A stretch of DNA of 64,000 nucleotides from Cinclus cinclus (lineage: Eukaryota; Chordata; Aves; Passeriformes; Cinclidae): contig NC_085047.1 of the NCBI RefSeq assembly GCF_963662255.1, positions 21,271,258 to 21,335,257 on the forward strand. Direction: 5' to 3'. The position numbers and the translations under genes were made by a program. The notes under the pieces were generated by a model. That model had not been told where the DNA came from. It worked only from the letters and a program-made list of their open reading frames with translations, and ran no database searches. Every line of letters starts with the position of its first letter. Position 1 is the first letter of the stretch. This document shows, in pieces, positions 1-12,200 of this stretch.

Positions 1-271
1 CCAATCAATTAAGAGAAATGGTTTGCTGCCCAAACTGTTCTCAGGAATGAACAAGACATTCCCAGTAATCCACAAGCTGAAAAACAAGAAACTTTTGCTA
101 GCTGTCAGGACCGCAGCATGCGAGTGCCACACAGAACACATGAAGACATTTTTATCTCAGTGCCCAAACCTCAATGCCACTGTCAGACCTTGTGTCTAGG
201 TCTTGTCTCACTGACTAAAGCCAGACAGTATATAAGCAGCAGCTCCTCATTCTGCTAAGTAAAATGCTGAC

Positions 272-3200
272 CTGTGTATCACAACATCCTTCTGCTGCCC
301 CACACGATAGATGCGGTCACATGCCTGGTCCTCCAGAGCAGGATTCCTATAAAGTCATTTAAAAAAAATTTTTTTAAGTTTTGCCTCATTTTCCTGCCTT
401 CAGGGAATCCTGTTTTCTTCCTCTGTAGAACTAAAACTGCTCCCAGGCTACTTTAGGTTTACCAGCCTGATGGCCAGCCTTCACCCTGACTGTGTTTTCC
501 CTTTGCCCTGGGTTCCACACAAAGCCAACTGCATGACTGAGACCACTGGTCCATGCAGCCCCAAGTCTGGCCAACACTTGCTACTTAGAGAAAGCTGAGA
601 GTAGGTAGTGAGGAAAGAATGAAGCAGTGAAGAGAGACCATCAGCTCAGGAATACTTATATAAGAGATGGGTCCATCTAACAAAGTTATAGGCCATACTT
701 ATTGGTGTAACTTCCATACTGTAGAACCATCTCCTTAATGCTACTACTCAGTAGCTGGTTTTGTATAAGGCACATTAGTTTGCTTTGTAAGTTCCCATAA
801 GCAATGTTTTGTTTAAAAAACCTGCAATTCTGACACTAACGAGCTAAAACAAGTATCAGGAGCTTGCACACACTCTTTCCATATGTAAAATCCAAAGGTA
901 CTCTACCTGGGCCCAGTTACTGACTATGCTCCACATCATTGATTTGTTTCATGCCAAATTGCCTGTAGGCATTACTGCACCATTTCCATAGCTGCAAGAA
1001 ATTAAGCCAGGGACTGCCAAGTCTCCAGTAGCCTTTTGTGATAGAACTGCATACTTGCTTCTTTGGATTGCTGTTATATTCCTCTATTTTTTCTTGCTCC
1101 TACAGAGCTGTATTTCAGGGCAGTGAGCACTGGATGGACAAATCAGTATCTTGGATGAAGGCTGTAGTAAAAACACTTTTCCACAACTAACCACTAACCC
1201 CTACTATAAGCTAAACACCTCCCTCCTAACCCAGTTGCATCGGACATTACAATACATGCAGTGAGAAAGCAAGCAGCATGCCCTACATATCCTCTCCAAG
1301 GTGGAATTTGTATTTCCCTTTACCAGTGCATGTCAAGGAGAAAGAGATGGTTTCCTCCAGTCAAGTTCAGGCCAACACCTCCAGCCAGCAACGAGACCAA
1401 CATTACCTTCAAAAGCCAAAAGAGCATTAAGGAACCCATTTACAGTCACAAAGTCAGACATCACAGCTGCTCACAGCAATGCTAGGGACTATTTCCCTGC
1501 CCTGAATGCATACCTGAGGCCCTTTGGGATTGTTATTGAACTCTTCCACCACATCCATCCTCTGTTTGGGATTGACAGAGCCATCCACTGTGGCGTACTT
1601 CAGCCCCAGGCGCTTCAGGTGCACAGCCACAACTTTGAGCATGCTCGTCCACTGAGAGACAACCACACTGGAGAGAGAACAGGAAGTTCACAACCAGCTT
1701 TCTCTGTACTGGAACAGTTTGGTCGTTGCAGCATCTCACCCAAGGGGCTACAACAATTCAGCACCCTTCCCCACTGCAAACTGGAGCCGAGCCCCTTCCC
1801 AATTCAGTAATAGAGGTGTGGTGGTAGAACTTGCTGTGGAAGGCTAATACCCAATAAATTTCATATAAATTAAGTCTATAACATTTACCTCTATTTTTGG
1901 ATTTTACATTTCCACCTCCCAAAGACAAAGCTGAGCCACAGCACAGCTTTTTCTGCAAAACACAAAAATCTATAACAACATCAAATTTAGATTCACTCAT
2001 CTTTCACTCCCCAGTTTCTTAACTAACAGTTTGTGAGGCAGTAACTTGTTTGACAGTTTCTTGAAAGGGAACAGTAGCAAAGTTGGTGCTCCCATTCTTA
2101 TGAGAATGATTTTTGGAAAAGACTGGGAAAAAAGCTCTCTTTAAGACCTCTGATTAATGCATTCCTTTATCCCTAACAGGTTCAGTTTTAATCTCTACTT
2201 TAGACCTCCACTTTTTTTCGGGTTGTGGGGTGAGCAAATACTTCTCATCACAACTAAATTATTCCCAATCCTATTTCTGGAGAATAGTCTTCCTGGACCT
2301 CATGGCCTGAGATTTCTCACGTTCCCTCATGTTTACACTTACCTGTATCTTAAACTCCCCTCTTCTGTTGTAAACTTTTTTTCTCAACACTTGTGTTCAA
2401 CTACTGCCACCATTTTACCATATCATGAGATTTGTATTCAATTATTTTAAGCTATTTCTACTGTTGTCAAGAAACAGTGTGCTTCTCTCAAATCACTATG
2501 ACTAAAGAAAAGGACATGCTTGCTAACCTTTTCTGAGGCTGTGAATGACTCTGAAGAGTTTTCAATTTGGCCAAGAGTTGAGTTATCTGCAGGTAAAAAG
2601 AGCCAAAACATTAGTCTGCTTGCTGTCATAATCCAGTTCATGCTTGGATATTCTTTATTAAAAGCAGAAAGTAGAGTTTGAAGAGATTTTAATAATCATT
2701 GGTAAGAACACTCCCACCACAGAAAACAGGGCCAGGAAACCAAATCATACAAGCCTATCTTACAGATTCCAACCTTCCTGTGAGAAGTTATTGCAACTAT
2801 TTACTACATATTCTTATTGCCATCCCTTTTTTCTAGCTCATCACAAACACCATGGTCTCACATGCAAGCTCTTCTGAGCTTCCAGGAATCTGCTGCTTAA
2901 GATTTTCACTTACAGTCTTTCGGCAGTCACATTCTCACACCTTTACTAGAAGTACCCCTCAATATGTGACAAGTTGGAGCCTTCCCAAAGGGGTTCAGCA
3001 GGCTATCAACCTACTCATCTCATTTCATCTCAATTGGCAACTTAGCCTGATCTGCAATTACCAAGGTGTGACAATTCATAAGCCATTTAAGAGGCAAAGC
3101 ACTAAAATCCAAGCTTCTCAAGGAAGGTAAGAATGCCACAACCAGAATACCTTGGTGCTCTCCCTGGTGATGTCAAAGATATCTGTTTGAAAAGCTGTGC

Positions 3201-6200
3201 CATTGAGGTAGACTGTTGATTTGGAATCAGGAATCTGGAACTCAGATAGTGTCAGAGCACCAAGCTGCTCCTCAACGGAGAGTGCAAGGCCTTCACTGTT
3301 CAAGTTAGCTTTATCCAGAGCCTGTGGGAGAAATGCAAAATAAGAAGGGATCACAGTCAAGCCTGAGATCAAACTCAGTATTGATCCAGCCAGCACAGTT
3401 ATCTGCTCTGGACACTGGGTTTGAAGGATGATATACCACATGAAGACAGAACAATTAAGAAACACTACTGGATCAAGCAGTCCCTTTGGACCTTTATTCT
3501 GCCCAAAAAGGGGCAATGTATGGCAAGCATGTGAGCATAGCCATTTCTTGTGGTCCAGACTCCTCAGACCGCGCCCCCTCCTCCCCCTCCCCAGCATTTA
3601 ACAACTGCAGGGTTACAGATGTTAGAACATATACTCCTGCCTGTTCCCTTAATAGCTGAACTTTCTCTACAGCTGCTATACATATACATATAGAGTTCAG
3701 AGCCAAGAATTCCTGAAAGATTACTCTGCTTCATGCAAGGCAACCTCAAAGCACTCACAGAGCTCTCCAAAACATAAGCCCTTTGAACAGGTTACACTTG
3801 TGCACTTTTCAAAGCTAGGTTAATCTTAAGACTTCTTTAGCATTAAAGTTCTAGTTCCTTTTTTATCCAAATAAAGGTATTTCCAAAGACAGACCTGCCC
3901 ATGTAAGTTATGCTAGGTAACTCTTCAGTAGAAAGTAAGCCCATCTACAACACCTTGCGCTTCAAAAGAGAGTTCTAAAATTAACTCTGTTGGAGGTTGG
4001 TTCTTTCCCTTTTTCCCTCAGTGGAATTTTACCCATTATCATGCTAAAATACCTGTTGACTGGGCCCTGGTGGCAAAGGGGAAGGGAGAGAGAGGGAAAC
4101 CCCACGAGATTCAAACAGCCAGAAGAGGAAACGGAAGGCTCTGGCTCAGCCCATTTTCCCCGCGGAGTTCAGACAAGGACGATCGCCGCCTCTGTCCCAT
4201 TCTGCCATCCCAGCGCCAGGAGCCACCTCACTACTGTCGGACCCTGCACTGCTGCCTTCTCGCTTTAACCTGCCATCATCCAGCACTCTGCTGAGTATCG
4301 GGACCGACACCATGAGCGGAGGGTTCTCTCCATATCTCTCTTCCCCATGGGACAGTGCTGCCATCACCCCCAGCCCTCCTGCAGCTCTGCGGGACCTGCC
4401 TGCCCCCAGCACTGGGAACTGCAGCTCAGGGAAAAGGTGCCTGCAGCCAGAAACGGATTGGGACTGAGTTACTGTTCTGTTTGTGGCTAATTTCATAGCT
4501 GCTGTTGTTCTTGTTTGTCTTGTTAGATACACTAGTAAAGAACTGTTATTCCTATCCCCATACCTTTGCCTAAGAGTTGCCTTAATTTCAAAATCATAAT
4601 AATCTGTAGGAAGGAAAGATCAAATTTTTCAGTTCAAAGGGAGGCTTCTGCTGTCTTAGCAAACACCTGTCTTTCAAACTAGGACCAACTCTGTTCATAC
4701 TCTCATAGCTAAAAGAAACAAAGGTGATACCAAGTCTGTTAACTTGCATAAACATTTAAAAAACCCCTGAAATCCCCCCACATCACTACAATCTAATTAC
4801 CATATTCAGTAAGGAGAGATGGCAGCAGCACTGACGAAGCCTCAAGAGCATGGATAAGACATGGGCAGTACTTGAGGAGCCACTTTCTGAGCCTGCTAGA
4901 AATTCCTCTTTACTGAGTCCAAACTCCTGTGCAACTGTCAAGGAAGGAAGACAAAACATCAAGAGCTCTTGAAGGCATTTCCAAGCACTGCCCATTCACC
5001 TCCAGGAAGAGGCTCATTAAGAGAAGTCAAGAATGAACAGGCAAGCAAATATCTGACTTAACATAGGAACCCACTAACCCCCGTTTTAATTAAAAGAAGA
5101 AAAAAAAGGCAACAAGACAAGTCAGAGTATGATGTATCATACACTAATGCTGACATAGGTTATCTGAGCAACTAGATCTTCATTTCAAAGGAAGTATTGG
5201 ACCCAGAAGGGTTAAGAGATTTTCCCAGACCCACAACAATGAGAATATACTTTTAGAATACTAAGCTAAGTCCTTGTAACATGAGGAGAGCATTTTCCAA
5301 AGAATTTCTAACCCCAGGTCTGTTCCCCCTTCTGAACTGTGCACTTAAAAGCCACCTTTGCAAGCATTTTCAGGGGAGGGCATGCTCAAACCTTTCTCAA
5401 AGGGATTATCACCATCATACTCTCTACCTTCATTTTTCTGCTCTTGTCTCTTTAGGTAGGATTGTAGTGCTGACCTGTAAAAACAAGATAAAGACTGAGA
5501 TTTGCAGCAAGAAAAAAGACAAGAGGGACTTGAGCTTAGAAAGCTGATGATGTTTTAAGGTAAGGAAGGTTTCATTAATCATTCAGTCACAAAATGATCA
5601 CAAAAAAACCCAAGTTTTGTTTAAGTTCAGTATGATCAAAACCAAAGATGCATTTTGGAAATCACAAGAGAAAGCAAGTCTGCTTTTTGAGTATGAGAAC
5701 ACCTTGAAAGGTACATTTAAAAGGAAGGAAAATTCTTTTCAGTGAGACTGCTCCACAAGCCTAGGAGAACACATAGCTGTAATGCAAGCCAGCATCACTA
5801 TCTGGAGAGGCCAGCATAATTTCTAATTATACAAGAATCACAGAGGAAAGATGATAATTCTCTCCTTTACAGGTGTTTACACATTATTTAAGAACTACTT
5901 GCTGCAATTCCAAATCCTTGGAGTCTTGAAATCAGTAAGTGTAAGGCTAGAATACAAAGCTCGTATGAGGCATGAATATATGGGAGAAAAGAAATTAATC
6001 AGTTTTGCATGCTACCCAAACAAGTAATGTATTTTCAAACACTAGATAGACAAATCAGAAGGGAAAAACATTAACAGGAGTTTGTCCAAAAGCTCTCCTC
6101 ATCCAAAGTTAATTTCTCTTCCAATTTCTGCATCAATAAGAAACAAACCCACAAAATATCTCTACCCATGTTCATACCTGGATCTTGCAAAGAGCACATT

Positions 6201-6269
6201 GTACACAGATTGCTCCTCTGCTGTAAGTTTTAACTGATGCAAGTGCGTACTACGCTGGGGCAGAGATAC
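272..6269 (-). CDS. TTF2: TTF2 exons 15-22: SNF2 ATPase C-terminal lobe, incomplete
   Basis: Exon 15 codes [20 protein letters not shown]; exon 16 is only 47 bp; exon 17 codes [16 protein letters not shown]; exon 18 codes [19 protein letters not shown]; exon 19 is 59 bp. Exon 20 codes [20 protein letters not shown] (motif IV region) and [17 protein letters not shown]. Exon 21 codes [20 protein letters not shown] (motif V). Exon 22 codes [20 protein letters not shown] (motif VI with its arginines). The human protein has a longer segment between the Arg-Ser-Arg block and VALEFG; here exons 16-17 read directly [12 protein letters not shown], so that insertion is shorter. The solo LTR at 3988-4686 lies in the intron between exons 18 and 17. 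Confidence 0.94.
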
Positions 6270-9200
6270 CTGAAGTGAAAATTCACAGGACCAGTGCAAA
6301 AGTCTTAGAGAGCATCACAAACACCAGCCATCCAAGATTTAACACAGAACTCTAAGTCTCAGAAGACAGCTGTTTGTTCACTAAAACCATATGTATTAAT
6401 GCAGTTATGACAAAACACAGACACTCACAGAACTCCAAGGACCCTGGTTAACATTCACAATAAAATCCTTATTCCAGCTCATCCAGTAACAAGAGGCATG
6501 AGCTATTATATATGAACTGTTCAACAACTACCATAGAGGGATTAATTTCTGTAGTTTTCAAGTACCTTATTTCCCCATTCAAAATAAAACAGTGCACCAA
6601 AACCATATCTTTCAAAGTCTTAAGACATGACCTAATACTCCGTTCAACAGACAGTAAAAAGCAATGCAGAAAGCCAATGCTCCAGCACAGACCAGGTCCG
6701 TTTGGCATGTGGCAACTTGGGTTCCTACAGATCTAGGCTAGTCCAGTAATCTAGACTAACTTTCCACTAAGTGGCCATCAACATGAAACTACTTGGCATT
6801 TTTTTGTCTGCATGTGATTTGTAACTGAAGGGTTTCATTACTCTCTTTAATTCTGCTTTCTGGGTAAACAACCAAAGCATCCCACAGGCATATGCTTCTC
6901 TTGCTCAAGAGACTGCAGCAGATGAGAAGCCCCACCTATTAACAAATTTATGTATGTAAAAAACTAACTATCTACTGCAAGGAAAACAATGGAATGATGG
7001 TATAATTTTGGAGGGTGAAGTTCTTACCAGGGGCTTGCCAGCCGAATCCAGCTGGTCCTTAGTTCTCTGCAGTAATAGGCTCCTGGTTAAGAGGCTTAGC
7101 CTCTCCCCTCCCTTCCTGGTGTTGTTATCTACCTGGTACTTCCACACTTTGTATTCATCAAAAGGAGAGCAACGTAGAAACCTGTGACAGGAAGGAAGGA
7201 AGGAAGACATCATACCAAGGGAATAAAAGTTCTTCACTTACTTTGGAGTGACCAGAACCAAATTCCTTGCTACCAAAACAAACTATTTCCAGATGCCATA
7301 ACTGCATGGCCAAGGAGCAGTAAAACATCTCCAGTGTAATGGTGGTGATAACTTATTTGCTTACATGTTCTACCATCACTAAAACTGTAAGCACCTTTAT
7401 CTGATTCTGTATCCGCCACTTCCTCTTAGCCTGTTATGTTTCAAGCATCACCAGCAAACCAAGGACATCAAGATGCAGAGGCACTTTCCAAAAAGCATAT
7501 TCCTCTGTTATTTCAAAATAGCAAACTTCTTACTTGACAATTCATTTCAATTATCCAAAATTAACTTCAAACACAAGTTCTCTCTGGTTCTCCGACACCA
7601 TTTGTAACCTTTCCCCCCCTCAGCAATGAGGAGCACCTGTTTATCACTGTTCAGAAAATCCAAAGTTTTCACCCTTTCCTTCAATGACCTTGTAGCACAA
7701 CACTCCAAGAAGGTCCTCCCAGGCTGCCCTGGTAACAACAGGGATTAACTCATAAAACCTCTGTTCATTAAAATTGGTTTTGTGCATACTCATCCTGAAG
7801 ACAAAGGAGATCCAAGGTAATTTCCCCTTTGTTCTCCAAGGAGGCATAAAAAGCTACAAGCAACAGCAGACACATGGTCAGCCTTGTGCAACGCCTCAAT
7901 CACAGCCTTTGCACTCCAGTGCTAAGCATTAATATAACTAATCTTACTACTCCACATATCCTAGAAAGATCCCAAACTTAGAAACAACTTCAGCACTTCA
8001 TCAGAGAAGAACTACTAGGACCGGATCCCTGTCCATGTGGTCACATGCAGCCAGCTCACCTCAGGAGAGAGTACATGTCCAGCAAGTTGTTCTGTATCGG
8101 CGTCCCAGTGACAGCCCATCTGGCACTGCATCTCAGTTTGCACACAGCTATAGAGGTTCGAACCCGTGGGTTTTTGATATTGTGAGCTTCATCCAGTATA
8201 ATTCGAGCCCAAGCTACCCTGAGCAGAGGGGAACAGGGAGATGATCCACCCTGAAAGAAAAAGCAGACTATAATCTGAAGCAAAACCTAGGTTCTCCAAG
8301 GAACCACAAGCAAACACATTTTTCCAGCAAGAAGTCCTATCCTGATGTTAGCAGCAGTTTGTGCTCTTCCTGTCACATAAGAGATGATCTTCAAATATCA
8401 TCTCTTTAAAGCTTCCACATTTGAAGCTTATAAGCCAAAAGGTAACTTATTTGGTTGATCTCAATAACAGTTTCTAGTATTTTGCTTGTTTTCTTGCTTT
8501 TAACATTTTATCATATAATGTTCTTGCTTCAAGAGGCATATCAAAGTTTTGCTATGCTGAGATGAAGGACCACATATAATTATTCTGATCTCTCACTATT
8601 TTATAGATGCCACCGAAAAGTTTTAGGAAATTCCAAGTCCTGTTTTCTTCAAGAGCTGCACCTACAGCTGTGCAGAGAGGTTGAAGACAGCAAGGGACTT
8701 CCTCCACACTGTGTAGTCATTTCAGTCAGCACTCAGCAGTCACATCATTATTTTCATAGCCCAGCCAACACACTACTGTTGGTCTTCAAGGCAGCATGAA
8801 AGCTGCCTCAGTCTCAGTTCAGACTGAGCACAACATGTTTCTGGAGTTTGGAGTGACATTAGTGCTTCAAGCAACAAAGAGCATCAAACAGGAGATTCTA
8901 CCGCTCCTTCACCTCAAAAGGAGAATGAGATTCACCACTGCATTCTTAAAATTACTTCTTAAGACATTTCAACTCTATTCAATATATCATATTCCATAAT
9001 TCTACAGAACAGATAAATTCACAAGATATCTGTTCTTGCTGCACTTCACAGCACTTTCATAATTTTGCTTTTATACAAATAATGAACAGGGGCTTATGAA
9101 AAAAAAAATCAAGCTGCTGCTCACTGTAGCACACAAGGTGCTACTTCAAACAAGCATGGTTTGCAACACCTCAAAATAAAACCTTAAGGCAATTCCCTAC

Positions 9201-12200
9201 CGACATTAGGGCTTCTCACCCTCACATCATGGTCCTGAGCAGGGACTTCCCCCTCTTCTTTGCTTGTGGGAATCTCCTTGGAGAGAAGGCTATAGGTTGT
9301 GACAACAACATCATATCCAGCAAGCCTGAATGAACGGAAAGTAGTAATCAGGAGCAAGAACAAATAAGGAATTCATTTTGCAAGAGAGACTAAATGCATG
9401 CTGACTAATGCATTTGAGAACTACACAGCACTACAGGGGGTAAAATGCTGAGTTTTACAGAAAACTGAGCTTCATTGCAGTGAAGCAGGAAAGACACATT
9501 GTCCCCATTTTATGGATACTGGAATCAGACACATGGAGCTCAAGATGACAAAAAAAAAGCACCCATTGGCCAGAATGCATATCACATGGCATGAGCCCTG
9601 AATCCATATGGCTGAGAGCCTGCTCAGGAATACTGCTCGCATGGCCTGAAGAGGTCTAGAAAACACACTGATCTGTATGTACAGCTGATAAAAAATACAG
9701 CTACAAAGCACAAGCATGGAAGAAACTGCCACTGACAGTCTTTGCAAGCAAGAGATATTTTAGAGAATAAAGACTTTTTTTTTTGCTATCAGAAGCAGCA
9801 ATAGCCTCCACTAGAACCACAGGCCATAAATGTTTTACTAAATACACCTTGACAGCACACATCAGCCTAACTTTCTGAACCTTCCACATTTCAATACTTC
9901 ATGTTCTCTCACCATTCTACATCCACTAAATTTCAACTTTGATAAACATAATCTCTTGCTACATGGTATTTTGCTTTTCTTAGTCATATTTATGGTTTAG
10001 CACTTACACCTCTGCATTCTTATCTCGACTTGGCCCATAATACAAATAGACCCTCAGTTCTCCAAAGGCCACGCGTCTCTCAATCTCTTTCTTCCAGTGA
10101 TGGATCAAGGATGCAGGACAAATGACTAAAGTGCCATGGGAAGGGATAACAGTGAAGTCTAAAGGAAAATATCGCAGACAAGTTTCAATGTTTTCACATT
10201 AGACTAGAACAAAGACAGAATTTTTGGAAAGTCACAATTGAGAAGAGTGTCCAACCAGTTCCATCAGAATACAGACAGTACAGACTGTAGACACAGAAGC
10301 AATACGCCTTGAAAAAGCACTAATATTCCCAGTGTCTGTGGACAACATAAAAGTAATCTTTGGGGGAGTGTTGGAAAGAAAAAAGATCAGTCACAAGGAG
10401 GTGAACAGTAGTTATTTTAAATCCTTATGAAAACTACACATATGTTTAAAAAACCGGAATCTTTTGCAAACCCAGCATTTACTGACTAACTATTTCAGGG
10501 AAACAGTTGAAAAAAAATCACCCAAACAATATAAAGTAATGAGTTGGAAAATCCTACACATCCAATGGAAGACAAAAATGACCCTGATCAAGAGAAAGGC
10601 CATGCAAGGAAGCACAGTAAAATTTAGCCAAATATAAGTTTCCTGCAGATACACAGATACAGTATATTGTTCTGCAACCCCTTAATCTGTAATGCTTTAG
10701 ACATTTCAGATGGCACTTCATCATAACATATGTGCTGTAGGATGGAAGCAATTCTGTACCATTTTTGGATAGCCATATTTCTAATGTTTCCTTTCTTTTT
10801 TCTGTCTTCAGCTGCTTCTGGGCCAGAATGAGAGCAATCATCGTTAGAGTCTTCCCCAAGCCCATGTCATCCGCTGCAAAAAGATGCATGCAAGTTACCA
10901 CCTGCAGAAATGAGCCCACTTGGATCTACACAGAGGGAAATACTACAAGAGAAAGTGCCCTGAGGAACCCAGAAAATCAAAAAATACAGATGGAAATTTC
11001 ATGGTATGATTTAGTAATTGGTTAGTACCTGTACTTGGTAATAGGGCACAGAAAACAAGCCCTTTTGAATTGTCTACAAAATAACCAGTTATTGCCTCCA
11101 AGTAAGTTACACACAGAACTCTGCTGCCACAGATCTGCTCCACAAAATCCACTTTGCTTTTCTGTCACTCACCCAGAATTCCTCCACATGGCTTCTGACT
11201 CTCTCTCCAGAGGAGCCATGCAAGTGCCTGTTTCTGGTGCTGCAGCAGTGGGACCTGAGGGGGTGAAAGAGACATAGGATTTGAAGGAAACACCTGGCAA
11301 AATTTAGACACATCTGCTTCCTGTACCAATTATCCTGTTCAACTGTTTTGCTACAATCCTACTAAAAGGAGTTTACCTACTTGTTCTTTTTCCACACGGG
11401 CTGGGATACCTACGGTAAGCAACTTCTGAAGACAGAAGGTCAGCAGTACCATAGATGAGTCTTCCTAATGCTGCCTGCACTAACCAACTTAGAGCCCAGA
11501 GCGCTTTCAGAGAACAGATGGCTTGTTCAGCTAGAAAATCCACCTCAGACTACCTTGCTTACAGCAGCTATCCCTGTCAAGGAAAGAGATTGAGAACACT
11601 TCCACTTCTCACTGAGTCCAAGACCCCTACAGACTTCGAAACAGGAAGAGGGACTACATACTACCATCACAGGACATTCAGTGGCCTTTCCCACCACTGA
11701 AAAGGTCCCAAGACAATGTGACAAGTGACACAACATACAGGTATCTACACACCATCCTGTAGAGGCATGTGCCTTTGGTCCAATACCTTGCACATAATCT
11801 CAAACAGATCAGAACTGCCTACTCTGGAGCCCATCACATTGCATGAACTCAATGACCTGCAACACTTTTTTGAAATATTATTTCTTATAGCTCACCAGGA
11901 AGAATGAACAATGAGGTTCTCAGCCTGTTCCTCACACCTTTGTTCTGCCAGTCATGTACAAACAACACAGATGGAATGCAATTAGAGAATCTCCTTCCAG
12001 CAGTATGCAAAGTACATCAAAGTAGGAAGGAAGGAATGCTCTAGGGTACCACTCAGAGGTTATGATTCATGCATCAGCATGACAGCTTCCATCCTTGCCA
12101 ACCCACCTTCAGTCCAAAGGGATCTTCAGCTGTTGTCTCCTGTGTTGGACAGGATTCTAGAGATTTGTGAAGATGATTAATAGCCTCAAATGTGGCACTG

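Noticed and set aside
1..271. Search for the TTF2 terminal exon
   Set aside because: No minus-strand stretch matches the expected CEGTVEEKI-type C-terminus; it must lie left of the window.
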